Positions 8,587-17,452 of a stretch of DNA of 64,000 nt are shown in pieces. This stretch comes from Calditrichota bacterium (GTDB lineage Bacteria; Electryoneota; RPQS01): the NCBI GenBank assembly GCA_020637445.1, contig JACJVZ010000001.1:992001-1056000 (forward strand). The letters run 5' to 3'. The notes under the pieces were generated by a model. That model had not been told where the DNA came from. It worked only from the letters and a program-made list of their open reading frames with translations, and did not search any database. The first letter of the stretch is position 1; each line of letters opens with the position of its first letter. The position numbers were made by a program, and so were the translations under genes.

Positions 8587-9699
8587 TTAAGCGAGCCGTC
8601 GCTCTTTCCATGTTATCTCGGGCCGTTTGAAAATCGCCTTAAGCAGTCGCCAGCCGTAGGCGAGTGACCATGCCGGATAAACGAACGCATGGTACTTCAA
8701 CCCACGCTTTCCTAACCTCGTCAGTACGGCCGCGATAACCAGCCAATCTCCGAGCAACAGCGCCAGCGATACCGCCATTCCAAAAGGATGGTCCAATAAC
8801 AATGCCAGTGGCCATAGCAAGTGCGTAAAGAAGCCGAAGCCGAGCAAGAGTTTTCCCGATACTTTTACGGCTTCAACGCCTTCCATCCAACGATAACGCT
8901 GGGTGACGATATCGCTCGTGCTTCCTATCGGAAGAGTTTTGATACATGCGCCGGGGGTGACCGCAAAGGCTATCTTCCAGTGCACGGATTCCGCAACAGC
9001 GGAAAAGAGGGCAATGTCGTCGATTCTGTTGAATGCTATAGAGCGAAACGTTCCCAATGACCGGTAGCACTCTGATCGCACAGCATAATTGTTGCCGATC
9101 AACGCGACGGGCTTACCGAGTCGGCACATTCCGGCGCATACGCCCAACAGCAAAGACCAATCCACGGCCTCGAGTCTTGTGACACGTTCGCCGCTGGATT
9201 CATAGTCTGGAAGTGTAATACCGCAAACCAAACCGACTCCCGGTTCGAAATGCCTGACCATATCAACTGCCCAGCGCGGATGCACCTCGCAGTCGCCGTC
9301 CGTCATCAGCACAAACTCGCCGGTCGCCGCTTCGATTCCTTGAGCGAGTGGCAATGTTTTGGTCGGCGGTAAGGACTCTCCGTTCCCGTGCTCGGCATCT
9401 AAAAGCCTGAAACGGAAGGGCAGTGTTCTTGAAAGCTCGCGCGCAACTTCCGCAGTCTTGTCCGTCGAATCGTCGTTAACAAGCACAAGCTCTATCTTCG
9501 CCGGATCATACTCGAGTCTTGACAACGAGGCAAATAGCCGCGGCAAGTTGTCAGCTTCGTTTCTTGCGGGCACGACGATTGAAATATTGGGAAGCTCATT
9601 CTTCTGACTCGGACTCTTGCGCAGCAACGCCAGCGCGATAAGTGCGCCTGTTAGAAACTGAAACCCGCCGATCAGCAGACCGAGTGTAGACAAGATCAT
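8587..9699 (-). CDS. Membrane-bound family 2 glycosyltransferase
   Basis: The 370-residue enzyme has an N-terminal membrane helix, a GT-A catalytic domain and two to three C-terminal helices. Motifs seen are ISIVVPARNEADNL, VNDDSTDKT, the metal-binding MTDGDCEVHP, the acceptor-site IDD and QRYRW, a QxxRW motif normally found in processive enzymes such as cellulose and hyaluronan synthases, though also in CrtQ-like carotenoid or lipid transferases. It is last in the minus-strand operon and overlaps the deacetylase gene by four bases. Substrate unknown. Confidence 0.85.
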   Translation of the reverse strand: MILSTLGLLIGGFQFLTGALIALALLRKSPSQKNELPNISIVVPARNEADNLPRLFASLSRLEYDPAKIELVLVNDDSTDKTAEVARELSRTLPFRFRLLDAEHGNGESLPPTKTLPLAQGIEAATGEFVLMTDGDCEVHPRWAVDMVRHFEPGVGLVCGITLPDYESSGERVTRLEAVDWSLLLGVCAGMCRLGKPVALIGNNYAVRSECYRSLGTFRSIAFNRIDDIALFSAVAESVHWKIAFAVTPGACIKTLPIGSTSDIVTQRYRWMEGVEAVKVSGKLLLGFGFFTHLLWPLALLLDHPFGMAVSLALLLGDWLVIAAVLTRLGKRGLKYHAFVYPAWSLAYGWRLLKAIFKRPEITWKERRLA

Positions 9700-10343
9700 G
9701 CCGTCAATATACTCTTTGGCTTGTCGGAGAGTGCGACGGAAGACAAGTTGCGCTTCACAAGCTCATCTCGTAGATAGGGAAGCTGTTCTATCACGTTCGT
9801 GGTAGTTTCGTGACCGTCGTGCAAGAGCAAGATCATTCTGTCATGCACACTTGAAACCAATTTCTGCCTCACCGCATCCGCTGTTTGTGGTTTCCAGTCA
9901 GATATATGAGCGGACCACAACACGGGAGTGATCTTCAACTCGCTGACCCGTCGATGCATCGTAAGGTCAATCGCTCCGAACGGAGGACGAAACATCGGAG
10001 CCATTTTGATCCCGAATTCTTGCAGCATAAACATTGTTTGCCGTATGCTCGCCTGCACGAAGGAGGAACTCTTGAACCAATGTTTCTCGTGTGCATACCC
10101 GTGACAAGCTATAGCATGTCCCGCTGCCGACATTTCTTTCAAGAGCGCTGCGTTACCGCGGCACTTCTGCCCGATCACAAACATCGTAGCCTTCAGCGAC
10201 AGCTTATCCAGCGTCTCGAGCAACTTCGGAGTCGTCTGCGGATCCGGTCCGTCGTCAAACGTCAGTGCGACATGTCCCGGCGACCAGCAATGAGTCTGCC
10301 AGCCTCTTGCGAGCATCGGCCCGATTTGCGACAGTGTCATCAC
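9696..10343 (-). CDS. Polysaccharide deacetylase (NodB homology, CE4 family)
   Basis: The 215-residue protein contains the CE4 motifs in order: VALTFDDGPDPQT (catalytic base Asp and metal Asp, residues 25-38), a variant second motif ACHGYAH carrying the two metal histidines, FRPPFGAID, the tryptophan segment LWSAHISDWK, and LLLHDGHETT with the catalytic histidine. It should remove N-acetyl groups from an amino-sugar polymer or lipid-linked sugar. No signal peptide is evident, so it may act on the inner face of the membrane or be exported by other means. It lies between two glycosyltransferases and overlaps both by four bases, suggesting it acts on their product. Confidence 0.9.
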   Translation of the reverse strand: MMTLSQIGPMLARGWQTHCWSPGHVALTFDDGPDPQTTPKLLETLDKLSLKATMFVIGQKCRGNAALLKEMSAAGHAIACHGYAHEKHWFKSSSFVQASIRQTMFMLQEFGIKMAPMFRPPFGAIDLTMHRRVSELKITPVLWSAHISDWKPQTADAVRQKLVSSVHDRMILLLHDGHETTTNVIEQLPYLRDELVKRNLSSVALSDKPKSILTA

Positions 10344-11584
10344 GATTCGATTAGCTCCGAGTGCTTCTCGACGGTCTCTGCGCCTTGCTCAGTTCGGTGG
10401 AACTTCCGTTTCCTCAGAGCCCAAGGGAGTTTTGCAGTGCGGTACCATCCGCCTTTCCAATGGTAAGGCAGCACCAACCCGGCAAAACCGAAGAATGGCG
10501 TGAACAACGTGTGCAGCAATTCGTATGCAGGGAAATAGGGGAGGAGCCGCTCTTGTGAAAACGTCTTCACTCCGGTCACAACAAGTGTCATATCGACGGT
10601 GAGTTTTGCTCCCCATATAATCGCGGCAGGGAGGACGAGCGCAGGAACAAACAACGCGGAAACAGGCAATGCGATTAATGCGCAATAGTATGCGTATATT
10701 GCGAACAAGAAACCGAGCATACTGCCGCGATACGTCAAACCTTTGGATGCCCATCTAAGTCGTTGGTGCATCAATTCACTCAAACTCGTCACAGGCAGGG
10801 ACTTTACGATAGTCTCCGGCGCAGTCGCAAACACCATTTTCCAATTGGTATTTGCCGCGACTCTTTGAGCGAATAATACGTCATCACCGGACACAACTTC
10901 CGACGATTTGCCGTATCCCGCAATTTGGTTATACACTTTTCGGCGAAAACACAAGTTACTTCCGTTACAGCTTGCTGCGTGATTCCAGCCAAGCGCTCCC
11001 GCCGCAAGAAAATTCTGCACGAAGAAATCCAGCCACTGAATTTTCTGCCAAACCGGAGCGGCTTTAAAATTCGGCAAATCAAAAATCGTGAGTCCCGCCA
11101 CAACTCCAACATCGTCCGCCAAGTGACTGATCATACCGGACAACCAATCCGGATGGTATTGGCAGTCCGCATCGGTCGTAACAATGATATCTTTCTCCGA
11201 ACTTGCGATGCCGGCCGAGAGTGCGTGCTTCTTAGGTGAAGCTCCGTCAAATGTGTCAATTCGCACAATACGGAGATTCGAATATTTTGCACATAGTTCT
11301 CGAAGCACCCGCGGCGTTTGGTCCGAACTTCGGTCGTCTACGACCACAACTTCCCAATCACCTGCATAACGTTGCCGCATAAGTGAGTTCAGAGCCCATG
11401 GAAGCACGCTCGCTTCGTTTCGCGCCGGCACAATCACACTGATACTTGGCCAATCGGCAAAGTCAATTCGACGATTCCGCCGGAGCCGCGTCAGTCCTGC
11501 GGCGAACAACAGCATCAAAACGCTGTACAGCAGCGTTGCCGCACCAACCAGCAATACAAAGATGTTCAGAAAACTAAGCTGCAC
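10340..11584 (-). CDS. Membrane-bound family 2 glycosyltransferase
   Basis: The 414-residue paralogue of the flanking enzymes has an N-terminal helix (residues 6-28), VIVPARNEASVLPWAL, VVDDRSSDQT, TTDADCQYHP, SGDDVLFAQRV and QRLRW (QxxRW), then three membrane helices. Its closest architectural relatives are CrtQ or ceramide-glucosyltransferase-like enzymes. It shares four bases with the deacetylase gene and 11 with the flippase-like gene. Confidence 0.85.
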   Translation of the reverse strand: MQLSFLNIFVLLVGAATLLYSVLMLLFAAGLTRLRRNRRIDFADWPSISVIVPARNEASVLPWALNSLMRQRYAGDWEVVVVDDRSSDQTPRVLRELCAKYSNLRIVRIDTFDGASPKKHALSAGIASSEKDIIVTTDADCQYHPDWLSGMISHLADDVGVVAGLTIFDLPNFKAAPVWQKIQWLDFFVQNFLAAGALGWNHAASCNGSNLCFRRKVYNQIAGYGKSSEVVSGDDVLFAQRVAANTNWKMVFATAPETIVKSLPVTSLSELMHQRLRWASKGLTYRGSMLGFLFAIYAYYCALIALPVSALFVPALVLPAAIIWGAKLTVDMTLVVTGVKTFSQERLLPYFPAYELLHTLFTPFFGFAGLVLPYHWKGGWYRTAKLPWALRKRKFHRTEQGAETVEKHSELIES

Positions 11585-12593
11585 GCTGCTTCCAATTTTG
11601 GTGAATCGTAAACACTCTTCTAAAATACCTCATGCCGACTAATGCCGGAATTGCTACGTTAACTCCGAACAAAATTAGCGAAGCTGCCACTGCTTGCGCG
11701 TCAGGAACACCGAGACCCCTCAGACAGAGCAGTGCTGTCCATTCACCGACCCCCAAATTTCCCAAGGTGAGCGGAATATTGCCTTTCAAAAAGAAATTTA
11801 GATGAACTGCAAGCATTCCCGCCAGTACTGGAACAGACGACCCGAGCGCGTCCAACACAAGAATGAACTGTACGAGTGAAACCGCTAGTGAACCTGTTGC
11901 CAGTGCCAAGTAGAGCAGAGAGGACCCGGTCGGAATCTGACGAATAGTCCCAAGCGAGTTTGCAATGAAAATTCCCCACTTTCGTTTTCCGACGAGTCTC
12001 GCGATCAAACCCGCGATTGGCCCCGGAAACACGCCGGTCAATAGGATCATCGTTCCGACGCCAAACAGGATGACTGAAACGCCGTCTCCCCACGCGGCCC
12101 ACGCCGCGCTCCATCCTAAACTGGGCAACACAGCCAAAGCAATCAATCCAAAACCGTTCACAGTGATTGCGCTGTAACTTCGCTCTAACACCGTAAGAGC
12201 AGTGGCTTCGCCCACGGAAACATCCCTCAGGAATAGTCCGCGGCCGTAAGAACCAATTCGCCCCGGCGTCAAGAATCCCAAAGTATGCCCGAGCCAATAC
12301 GATGCATAAACATCCCCGGTCGCAGGCGATATGGTTGCCCGTCTGGCAATGAATTTCCAGCGATAATACTGTAGGGCCTGGTTCGGATACCACAGCGCCA
12401 CGGCTGCCAAAATACCCAGTCCACTCGCGCCGGTGAGAACATTAAGAATCTCGCTCCAGCGAACCTGCCACGACAGGAGCAGCAGCACGGCAACTGTCAG
12501 CGCGATCTTTGACCACTTAGGCAATGACCACTTTTCAACGGCGACGACTTCCGCCGCGGGCTGTGTCAAGATTTGCGGCGACTCAGGAACCAT
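11574..12593 (-). CDS. Integral membrane protein of the UPF0104/lysylphosphatidylglycerol-synthase TM family
   Basis: The 339-residue protein has about eight membrane helices and the family-typical segment SYWLGHTLGFLTPGRIGSYGRG near residue 97, followed by ALTVLERSYSAI. This is the transmembrane half found alone in AglD-like proteins and fused in MprF, where it flips lipids. Within a glycosyltransferase operon it could flip the glycolipid product. The C-terminus contains GNLGVGEWTALL, a second conserved spot. It overlaps both neighbours by about 11 bases. Confidence 0.8.
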   Translation of the reverse strand: MVPESPQILTQPAAEVVAVEKWSLPKWSKIALTVAVLLLLSWQVRWSEILNVLTGASGLGILAAVALWYPNQALQYYRWKFIARRATISPATGDVYASYWLGHTLGFLTPGRIGSYGRGLFLRDVSVGEATALTVLERSYSAITVNGFGLIALAVLPSLGWSAAWAAWGDGVSVILFGVGTMILLTGVFPGPIAGLIARLVGKRKWGIFIANSLGTIRQIPTGSSLLYLALATGSLAVSLVQFILVLDALGSSVPVLAGMLAVHLNFFLKGNIPLTLGNLGVGEWTALLCLRGLGVPDAQAVAASLILFGVNVAIPALVGMRYFRRVFTIHQNWKQRAA

Positions 12594-13719
12594 GTCCGCC
12601 GGGAGTTGGAATCAAAACTGCCTCGTAATTCATGGAACGTCCGCGCCAATCGTATCTCTTGCCGAAAACGGCGGCAAGTGCTCTCCAAAACGTCCACACG
12701 GGCAAGACCAGTGATGCCGCGAAAATTTCTGCGGATCCGATATTCAATTTCAGCTTGTTTGCAAGGATAATCCCCGCCAAACCGTCCAAGGCGAGCTTGC
12801 AAAGCAAAATTAAGGAAACAGATATTTTGTTACCGACAAACGGAACGGATAAAAACGCGAGCAAGAACAAAATGTTTGCGGCGATGGACAAAGCGAACAT
12901 CACTCGCCATCTCATCGGATAGAGATGTGTCACGCTCTGGTGCCGTGCCGCTTGATTCCAACGTGAGCCTCGCAGTCCACCCAAGTCGCGAACAACGCTG
13001 TCAGGGCTTGCGCAAAACTTTACATTCCATCCAAAGCTCGCAATCGCTTGGACAGTCAAATCGTCGTCACCGGATGGAATTTCGCGGTGAACTGGCGCGT
13101 CAACTTCTTGCAGCGCTTTCTTCAAATACACGATACTGTGACCACAGGCCGAAGCAGGCAGTCCCCAACCGCAAGCCGAAGCCATCAGAGTATTTGCCGT
13201 CAGTCTTTCCCAGCGGTAAGCACGCTCGGAAAAGGTCTTTCCGTTAGCGGGCCAGGATGCTCCAATGACTGCACCCGTTGCAGGATCCATCTCGCCGATC
13301 ATTTCATTCACCCACGCGGGTGGAACAACACAATCAGCATCTGTAATAGCCACAACATCACCAGTTGCTCGTGCAAATCCGTCCGCAAGAGCGCGCTTCT
13401 TCGGACTCGCGATCCTGACCTCTTCCGCAAGCGAAATTATGGCAAGCTCAGGATTACGCAATGAAATTTCGCTCGCTATGTCTTGCGTTCCATCGCTCGA
13501 TGAGTCGTCATACATTAACACCTCATCGAGTTTAGGCTCCTGCCTCAAGAGAGAATCAAGACACGCTCTGATCGTTGCGCTCTCATTTCTCGCCACCGTA
13601 ATCCCAGTCACAGACGGATTCGAAATCGACCTCGTCCCCATTTGGCGCATCCGCCAAAACAGGAGTCCGGTCAGCCAAACCGCAGACGGCAAAATGATTA
13701 CTGCAAGCCAATTACCCAT
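12583..13719 (-). CDS. Membrane-bound family 2 glycosyltransferase with altered QxxRW motif
   Basis: First gene of the operon. From the ATG at 13719 the product is 378 residues and starts with a membrane helix (MGNWLAVIILPSAVWLTGLLFW), as in its two paralogues. Motifs are GITVARNESATI, YDDSSSDGT, ITDADCVVPP and SGDDDLTVQA. The position of QxxRW reads NQAARHQS, so the tryptophan is replaced. The frame is open up to 13878, but that longer start would lie upstream of the likely promoter (-10 at 13753-13758) and adds sequence absent from the paralogues, so I reject it. Confidence 0.82.
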   Translation of the reverse strand: MGNWLAVIILPSAVWLTGLLFWRMRQMGTRSISNPSVTGITVARNESATIRACLDSLLRQEPKLDEVLMYDDSSSDGTQDIASEISLRNPELAIISLAEEVRIASPKKRALADGFARATGDVVAITDADCVVPPAWVNEMIGEMDPATGAVIGASWPANGKTFSERAYRWERLTANTLMASACGWGLPASACGHSIVYLKKALQEVDAPVHREIPSGDDDLTVQAIASFGWNVKFCASPDSVVRDLGGLRGSRWNQAARHQSVTHLYPMRWRVMFALSIAANILFLLAFLSVPFVGNKISVSLILLCKLALDGLAGIILANKLKLNIGSAEIFAASLVLPVWTFWRALAAVFGKRYDWRGRSMNYEAVLIPTPGGHGS

Positions 13720-13752
13720 AAAGTCCAGAAATGAAATCACAAACGAACATAA

Positions 13753-13781
13753 AATATAGGAATATAGTCCCTTAGACGCAA
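13753..13781 (-). promoter_or_regulatory. Promoter of the glycosyltransferase operon
   Basis: On the minus strand TTGCGT (13781-13776) and TATATT (13758-13753) are 17 bases apart. Transcription would begin near 13746, about 27 bases before the ATG at 13719. Confidence 0.6.
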
Positions 13782-13845
13782 TAAAAAGGGAATACTCTGA
13801 AAGTTCAAATGGCGGGATTTCCTTGCGCATAATCCCCTGATTCAG

Positions 13846-13874
13846 TTGCCATTTTTGCGAATTTTTAGTAGTTT
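13846..13874 (+). promoter_or_regulatory. Possible promoter of ligA
   Basis: TTGCCA (13846-13851), 17 bases, then TAGTTT (13869-13874); the start site would fall near 13881, giving a leader of about 47 bases. It is the weakest of the promoter calls here but matches the same TTGnnn-17-TAnnTT pattern, and the divergent arrangement requires a promoter in this 209-base gap. Confidence 0.4.
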
Positions 13875-13927
13875 CCACTGCTCGTTACTACCCTCAACCA
13901 CCTTCCCACGCCCCAAAATCACCCCGA

Positions 13928-15940
13928 ATGGCCGCCCCCAAGCAGGAAATTGAGGAGCTCCGCAGGAAAATCGCCCGTCATGATAGGCTTTACTATGCGG
14001 AAAACCGTCCGGAAATCAGTGATTTTGACTACGACCAGCTTTTCAGGCGGTTGCGCGAGCTGGAAGCCGAGCACCCCAATCTGGTCGAGCCAGACAGCCC
14101 AACCCAGAGGATTGGTGATGCCCTAACGGCCGGATTTGCCTCCGTCAAGCACCCATTTCCGATGCTTTCACTGGCAAATTCCTACGAAGTCGATGATATT
14201 CTCGACTTTCACCGGCGGGTAGTGGACGGGCTTGAAGGGGATTCGCCCGAGTATTCGTGTGAGCTAAAGTTCGATGGAGTGTCCCTTCTTCTAACTTACG
14301 AGAATGGGCAGTTTACAGGTGCCGCCACCCGCGGGGACGGTGAAAAAGGCGACGACATTACGGCCAATATTAGGACGGTGCGAGGCATCCCTCTAAGGCT
14401 TGATACCTCTAAGCCTCCGCGCACGTTGTATGTCCGCGGTGAGGTCTACATGCGGACGGCCGATTTCATAGCTTTTAACGATGAGCAGGTAGCCGAGGGC
14501 AAGAAGCCGCTTGCCAATCCGCGTAACACGGTCGCGGGATCTTTGAAATTGCTCGATCCAAGTCTGGTCGCCAGACGGCCCTTGCGAGTCGTATGTTATG
14601 GATATGAGTCACCCGATTCGCCTGTAGACTCACACTCAAAGGGCCTCGCCAAGCTGAAGTCTTTCGGACTTCCCATCAGCGATGTTTCTACGGTTGTCGA
14701 CTCCATCGATGACGTTGTGAAATACTGGAAATCGTGGGAAGAACGGCGTGACACGTTGCCGTTTGAGATTGACGGAATCGTCGTAAAGGTCGATTCGCTT
14801 GCACAGCAGCGCACATTGGGCTTGACTTCAAGGGCACCGCGGTGGGCCATAGCCTGCAAGTTTTCCGCTCGTCAGGCAACGACTCTGCTAAAGGGTGTTT
14901 CCTTTCAAGTCGGCAGAACAGGCGTGCTGACACCCGTCGCGGAGCTTGAACCGGTATCACTTGGAGGCGTTACGGTTCGGCGCGCGACGCTGCATAATTT
15001 CGATGAGATTCGCAGGCTCGACTTGCGCTATGGCGACACCGTCACACTGGAACGCGGCGGCGACGTTATTCCCAAGATTACTGGATTTGTCGCCGGGAAT
15101 CGAAAACGCGGAGCGAAGTTAATTTCCGAGCCGGAAGTCTGCCCGGTATGCGGTGCACCGCTTGAAAGAGTAGAGGGGGAAGTTGCCCTCCGCTGCACCA
15201 ACCCACGCGATCCTGAAGTTGTCAAACGCCAGATTGAGCATTTCGCGTCACGCGGCGCGCTGGACATTGCCGGCTTGGGCTCAGAGACGATTGACAGTCT
15301 GGTCGAGCAAAAACTTGTCGACAATCCGGTTGGCGTGTTCTTTCTCGAAATCAAAGACATCTTAGCTCTGCCCGGATTTGCACAAAAGTCCGCTGAGAAA
15401 CTTCGCTCCTCACTCGACTCCGCGAAGAATTCATCGCTTGACAGGTTGATATTTGGGCTGGGTATCCGGTTCGTGGGGGAAAGCACAGCTCGGACTATTG
15501 CGGCACAATACGGCGATCTTGAAATGCTCGCCAAAGCCAGTCAAGAAGAACTCGAGAGTCTTCCTGACGTCGGTCCGCGAGTCGCACAGGCAATCACCGA
15601 GTTTTTTTCTTCCGAAATTTGGCGGCAAAACTTAGTTGATCTGAAACGTGCAGGCGTCAAACTCAAGGATGAGTTGGCAACCCCGCGCGGAGACAAGTTG
15701 GCAGGGATGACTGTTGTCGTGACTGGTACCCTGACAAAATACACCCGCGAAGAAATAGAGCGGTTAATTATGTCACAAGGAGGAAAACCCTCCGGTTCCG
15801 TCTCGAAGAAAACGAGCATGGTCGTAGCAGGGGAGAAGGCCGGCTCCAAACTGGAAAAGGCCATTTCACTTGGCGTGCCAGTGCTTTCTGAAGATGAATT
15901 CGAGAAAGTCCTGAGCGGCGACACTACTTTAGACTCATAA
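13928..15940 (+). CDS. ligA: NAD-dependent DNA ligase LigA
   Basis: The 670-residue ligase seals nicks in DNA during replication and repair using NAD. The order is Ia domain (residues 5-65, YYAENRPEISDFDYD), adenylation domain with KFDG (Lys114), OB fold, zinc finger, helix-hairpin-helix region and a C-terminal BRCT domain (from about 590, LAGMTVVVTGTLTKYTREEIE). Length is normal. One oddity: the zinc site keeps Cys405, Cys408 and Cys423, but the expected fourth cysteine is Asp428 (CTNPRDP where CxNPxCP is usual). It is divergent from the glycosyltransferase operon and followed by efp. Confidence 0.97.
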   Translation: MAAPKQEIEELRRKIARHDRLYYAENRPEISDFDYDQLFRRLRELEAEHPNLVEPDSPTQRIGDALTAGFASVKHPFPMLSLANSYEVDDILDFHRRVVDGLEGDSPEYSCELKFDGVSLLLTYENGQFTGAATRGDGEKGDDITANIRTVRGIPLRLDTSKPPRTLYVRGEVYMRTADFIAFNDEQVAEGKKPLANPRNTVAGSLKLLDPSLVARRPLRVVCYGYESPDSPVDSHSKGLAKLKSFGLPISDVSTVVDSIDDVVKYWKSWEERRDTLPFEIDGIVVKVDSLAQQRTLGLTSRAPRWAIACKFSARQATTLLKGVSFQVGRTGVLTPVAELEPVSLGGVTVRRATLHNFDEIRRLDLRYGDTVTLERGGDVIPKITGFVAGNRKRGAKLISEPEVCPVCGAPLERVEGEVALRCTNPRDPEVVKRQIEHFASRGALDIAGLGSETIDSLVEQKLVDNPVGVFFLEIKDILALPGFAQKSAEKLRSSLDSAKNSSLDRLIFGLGIRFVGESTARTIAAQYGDLEMLAKASQEELESLPDVGPRVAQAITEFFSSEIWRQNLVDLKRAGVKLKDELATPRGDKLAGMTVVVTGTLTKYTREEIERLIMSQGGKPSGSVSKKTSMVVAGEKAGSKLEKAISLGVPVLSEDEFEKVLSGDTTLDS

Positions 15941-15962
15941 ACTAACAACATAAACGACCTAC

Positions 15963-16532
15963 ATGGCTAACACAGCAGACATTCGCAAGGGCTTGACCTT
16001 GTCGATGGAAGGACAAATTTTTGAAATCGCGGATTTTCAGCACGTCAAGCCCGGCAAAGGCGGTGCATTTGTCCGCATAACCCTTCGCAATGCCCGCACG
16101 GGACGCATCATTGAACGTACACTGAACTCCGGCGCGTCAATCGAAATTGTGCGCGTTGAAGGAAAGGACTTGCAGTATCTCTATAACGACGGGGAATTCT
16201 ACCACTTTATGGACCAAGAGTCCTATGAGCAGTTTCAGTTTACGACCGACTGGCTCGGCGACAAGGCTCAATGGCTGAAAGAAGGCGTGGTTTGTCACGT
16301 GAATTTCCTTGACACCGAGGCTCTCACACTCGATCTTCCAAATTTCCTTGAAGTCGAAATCAAGGAAACTGCTCCCGGCTTCAAAGGCGATACGGTGTCC
16401 AGCACGGGAAAGCCCGCTACCGTAGAAACCGGAGCCGAGATCAACGTACCTCTTTTCTGTGAAATCGGAGACGTCGTGCGCGTAGATACCCGGACTGGTG
16501 AATATCTTGATCGGGTGAAGCGCGCCGGATAG
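15963..16532 (+). CDS. efp: Translation elongation factor P
   Basis: EF-P binds stalled ribosomes between the P and E sites and restores peptide bond formation at polyproline. The 189-residue product has the three beta domains of the family, and the modifiable loop reads VKPGKGGAF with Lys32 at the tip, so a lysine-type modification (as by EpmA) or none is expected; no modification enzyme is in the window. The C-terminal signature appears as GEYLDRV preceded by VRVDTRT. It begins 22 bases after ligA and is two bases from the OmpA-like gene. Confidence 0.97.
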   Translation: MANTADIRKGLTLSMEGQIFEIADFQHVKPGKGGAFVRITLRNARTGRIIERTLNSGASIEIVRVEGKDLQYLYNDGEFYHFMDQESYEQFQFTTDWLGDKAQWLKEGVVCHVNFLDTEALTLDLPNFLEVEIKETAPGFKGDTVSSTGKPATVETGAEINVPLFCEIGDVVRVDTRTGEYLDRVKRAG

Positions 16533-16534
16533 CC

Positions 16535-17443
16535 ATGGAACATATGCGACTGACTCTTGCCGTACTGGCCGCCCTTTTAGCACTTGTGTTCTGGGGAGTC
16601 TGGTTAGCAAGGGGTCGGCAGCATTCAAAAAAGCGTGGCGCAATACTCTTTTATTCGCTGCTCTTGTTCGCTTCGGCGCTGTTTCTATACTTGGGATCCC
16701 AGAACGAACCAGAATCTATGGCCTCCCAACGCCCCAAAGCGACTAAGCAAGAGGGTGATTCCAAGGCTTCCGTGAAAAACCCGGGTTCGTCACCCGGAGA
16801 GCCAACGAGTACCGAGTCATCAGAAAACACGCAAACGTCGCTTCCGGTCAGTGCGGTCCCCGCAAATCCCAAGTCCGAAGATGTTTGGCAGGACCTAAAA
16901 ACGGACGCTGAGACTCAAAGTGGTTCTGTCGAGTTGTCCTATGGTGAGCTTCCCAAACGCAAGCCTAAGTTGAAGTCTGCGTCCGGCAAACTTCCAAAGT
17001 CAAGCAAGCCAAATGCAGATGGAAAAAAAGCCGAGGATGTCATCGAGGACGGCATTCTCTCAGCTTTTGATGCAATCGAAATCTTCTTTGATACATATGG
17101 CAGTCCAGTCGCGGCTTCCGCTTCCAACAGAAGCGGCGGTCAGTCGACGGGTTCAATCGAATTTGTGAATGGCACCTCAGAACTTAGCGAACGCAGCAAG
17201 AATTACCTGCATTCGCTGGCGCCTCAACTGGGGAAGATGTATAAAGATGGACAGCTTGAGATACGTGCACAATCAAACGAAAAAGCAGATTCACCCGCTC
17301 ACCGTTTTCTTCTGACGCAGTCTCGCGCCGAAGCCGTTCGGGACGAACTCTCGGACAGCGGTTTTCCGGCCAATAGACTGGTGCCTATTGGTTCGGAAAC
17401 AGCAGGTGAAACTCGAGTGAAGTTCGTACACCGGCCCAACTAA
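16535..17443 (+). CDS. Membrane protein with OmpA-like C-terminal domain
   Basis: The 302-residue protein has two N-terminal membrane helices (about 5-24 and 35-53), a long low-complexity Ser/Pro/Lys linker (residues 60-165) and a C-terminal domain of about 100 residues from FVNGTSELSERSKNYLHSLA to the end. The latter resembles OmpA/MotB peptidoglycan-binding domains: FLLTQSRAEAVRDELSDSGFPANRLVPIG is the usual helix and strand, but the N-terminal part of the domain is short. It may tether the inner membrane to the cell wall. It interrupts the common efp-accB-accC order. An ATG at 16544 is an alternative start. Confidence 0.65.
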   Translation: MEHMRLTLAVLAALLALVFWGVWLARGRQHSKKRGAILFYSLLLFASALFLYLGSQNEPESMASQRPKATKQEGDSKASVKNPGSSPGEPTSTESSENTQTSLPVSAVPANPKSEDVWQDLKTDAETQSGSVELSYGELPKRKPKLKSASGKLPKSSKPNADGKKAEDVIEDGILSAFDAIEIFFDTYGSPVAASASNRSGGQSTGSIEFVNGTSELSERSKNYLHSLAPQLGKMYKDGQLEIRAQSNEKADSPAHRFLLTQSRAEAVRDELSDSGFPANRLVPIGSETAGETRVKFVHRPN

Positions 17444-17452
17444 GGAGCCCCA

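Noticed and set aside
12583..13878. Longer start for the first glycosyltransferase of the minus-strand operon
   Set aside because: The extra 53 residues lie upstream of a good promoter and are absent in the paralogues.
14596..15951. Long open frames opposite ligA and other genes
   Set aside because: They follow codon bias of the real gene on the other strand and show no family motifs.
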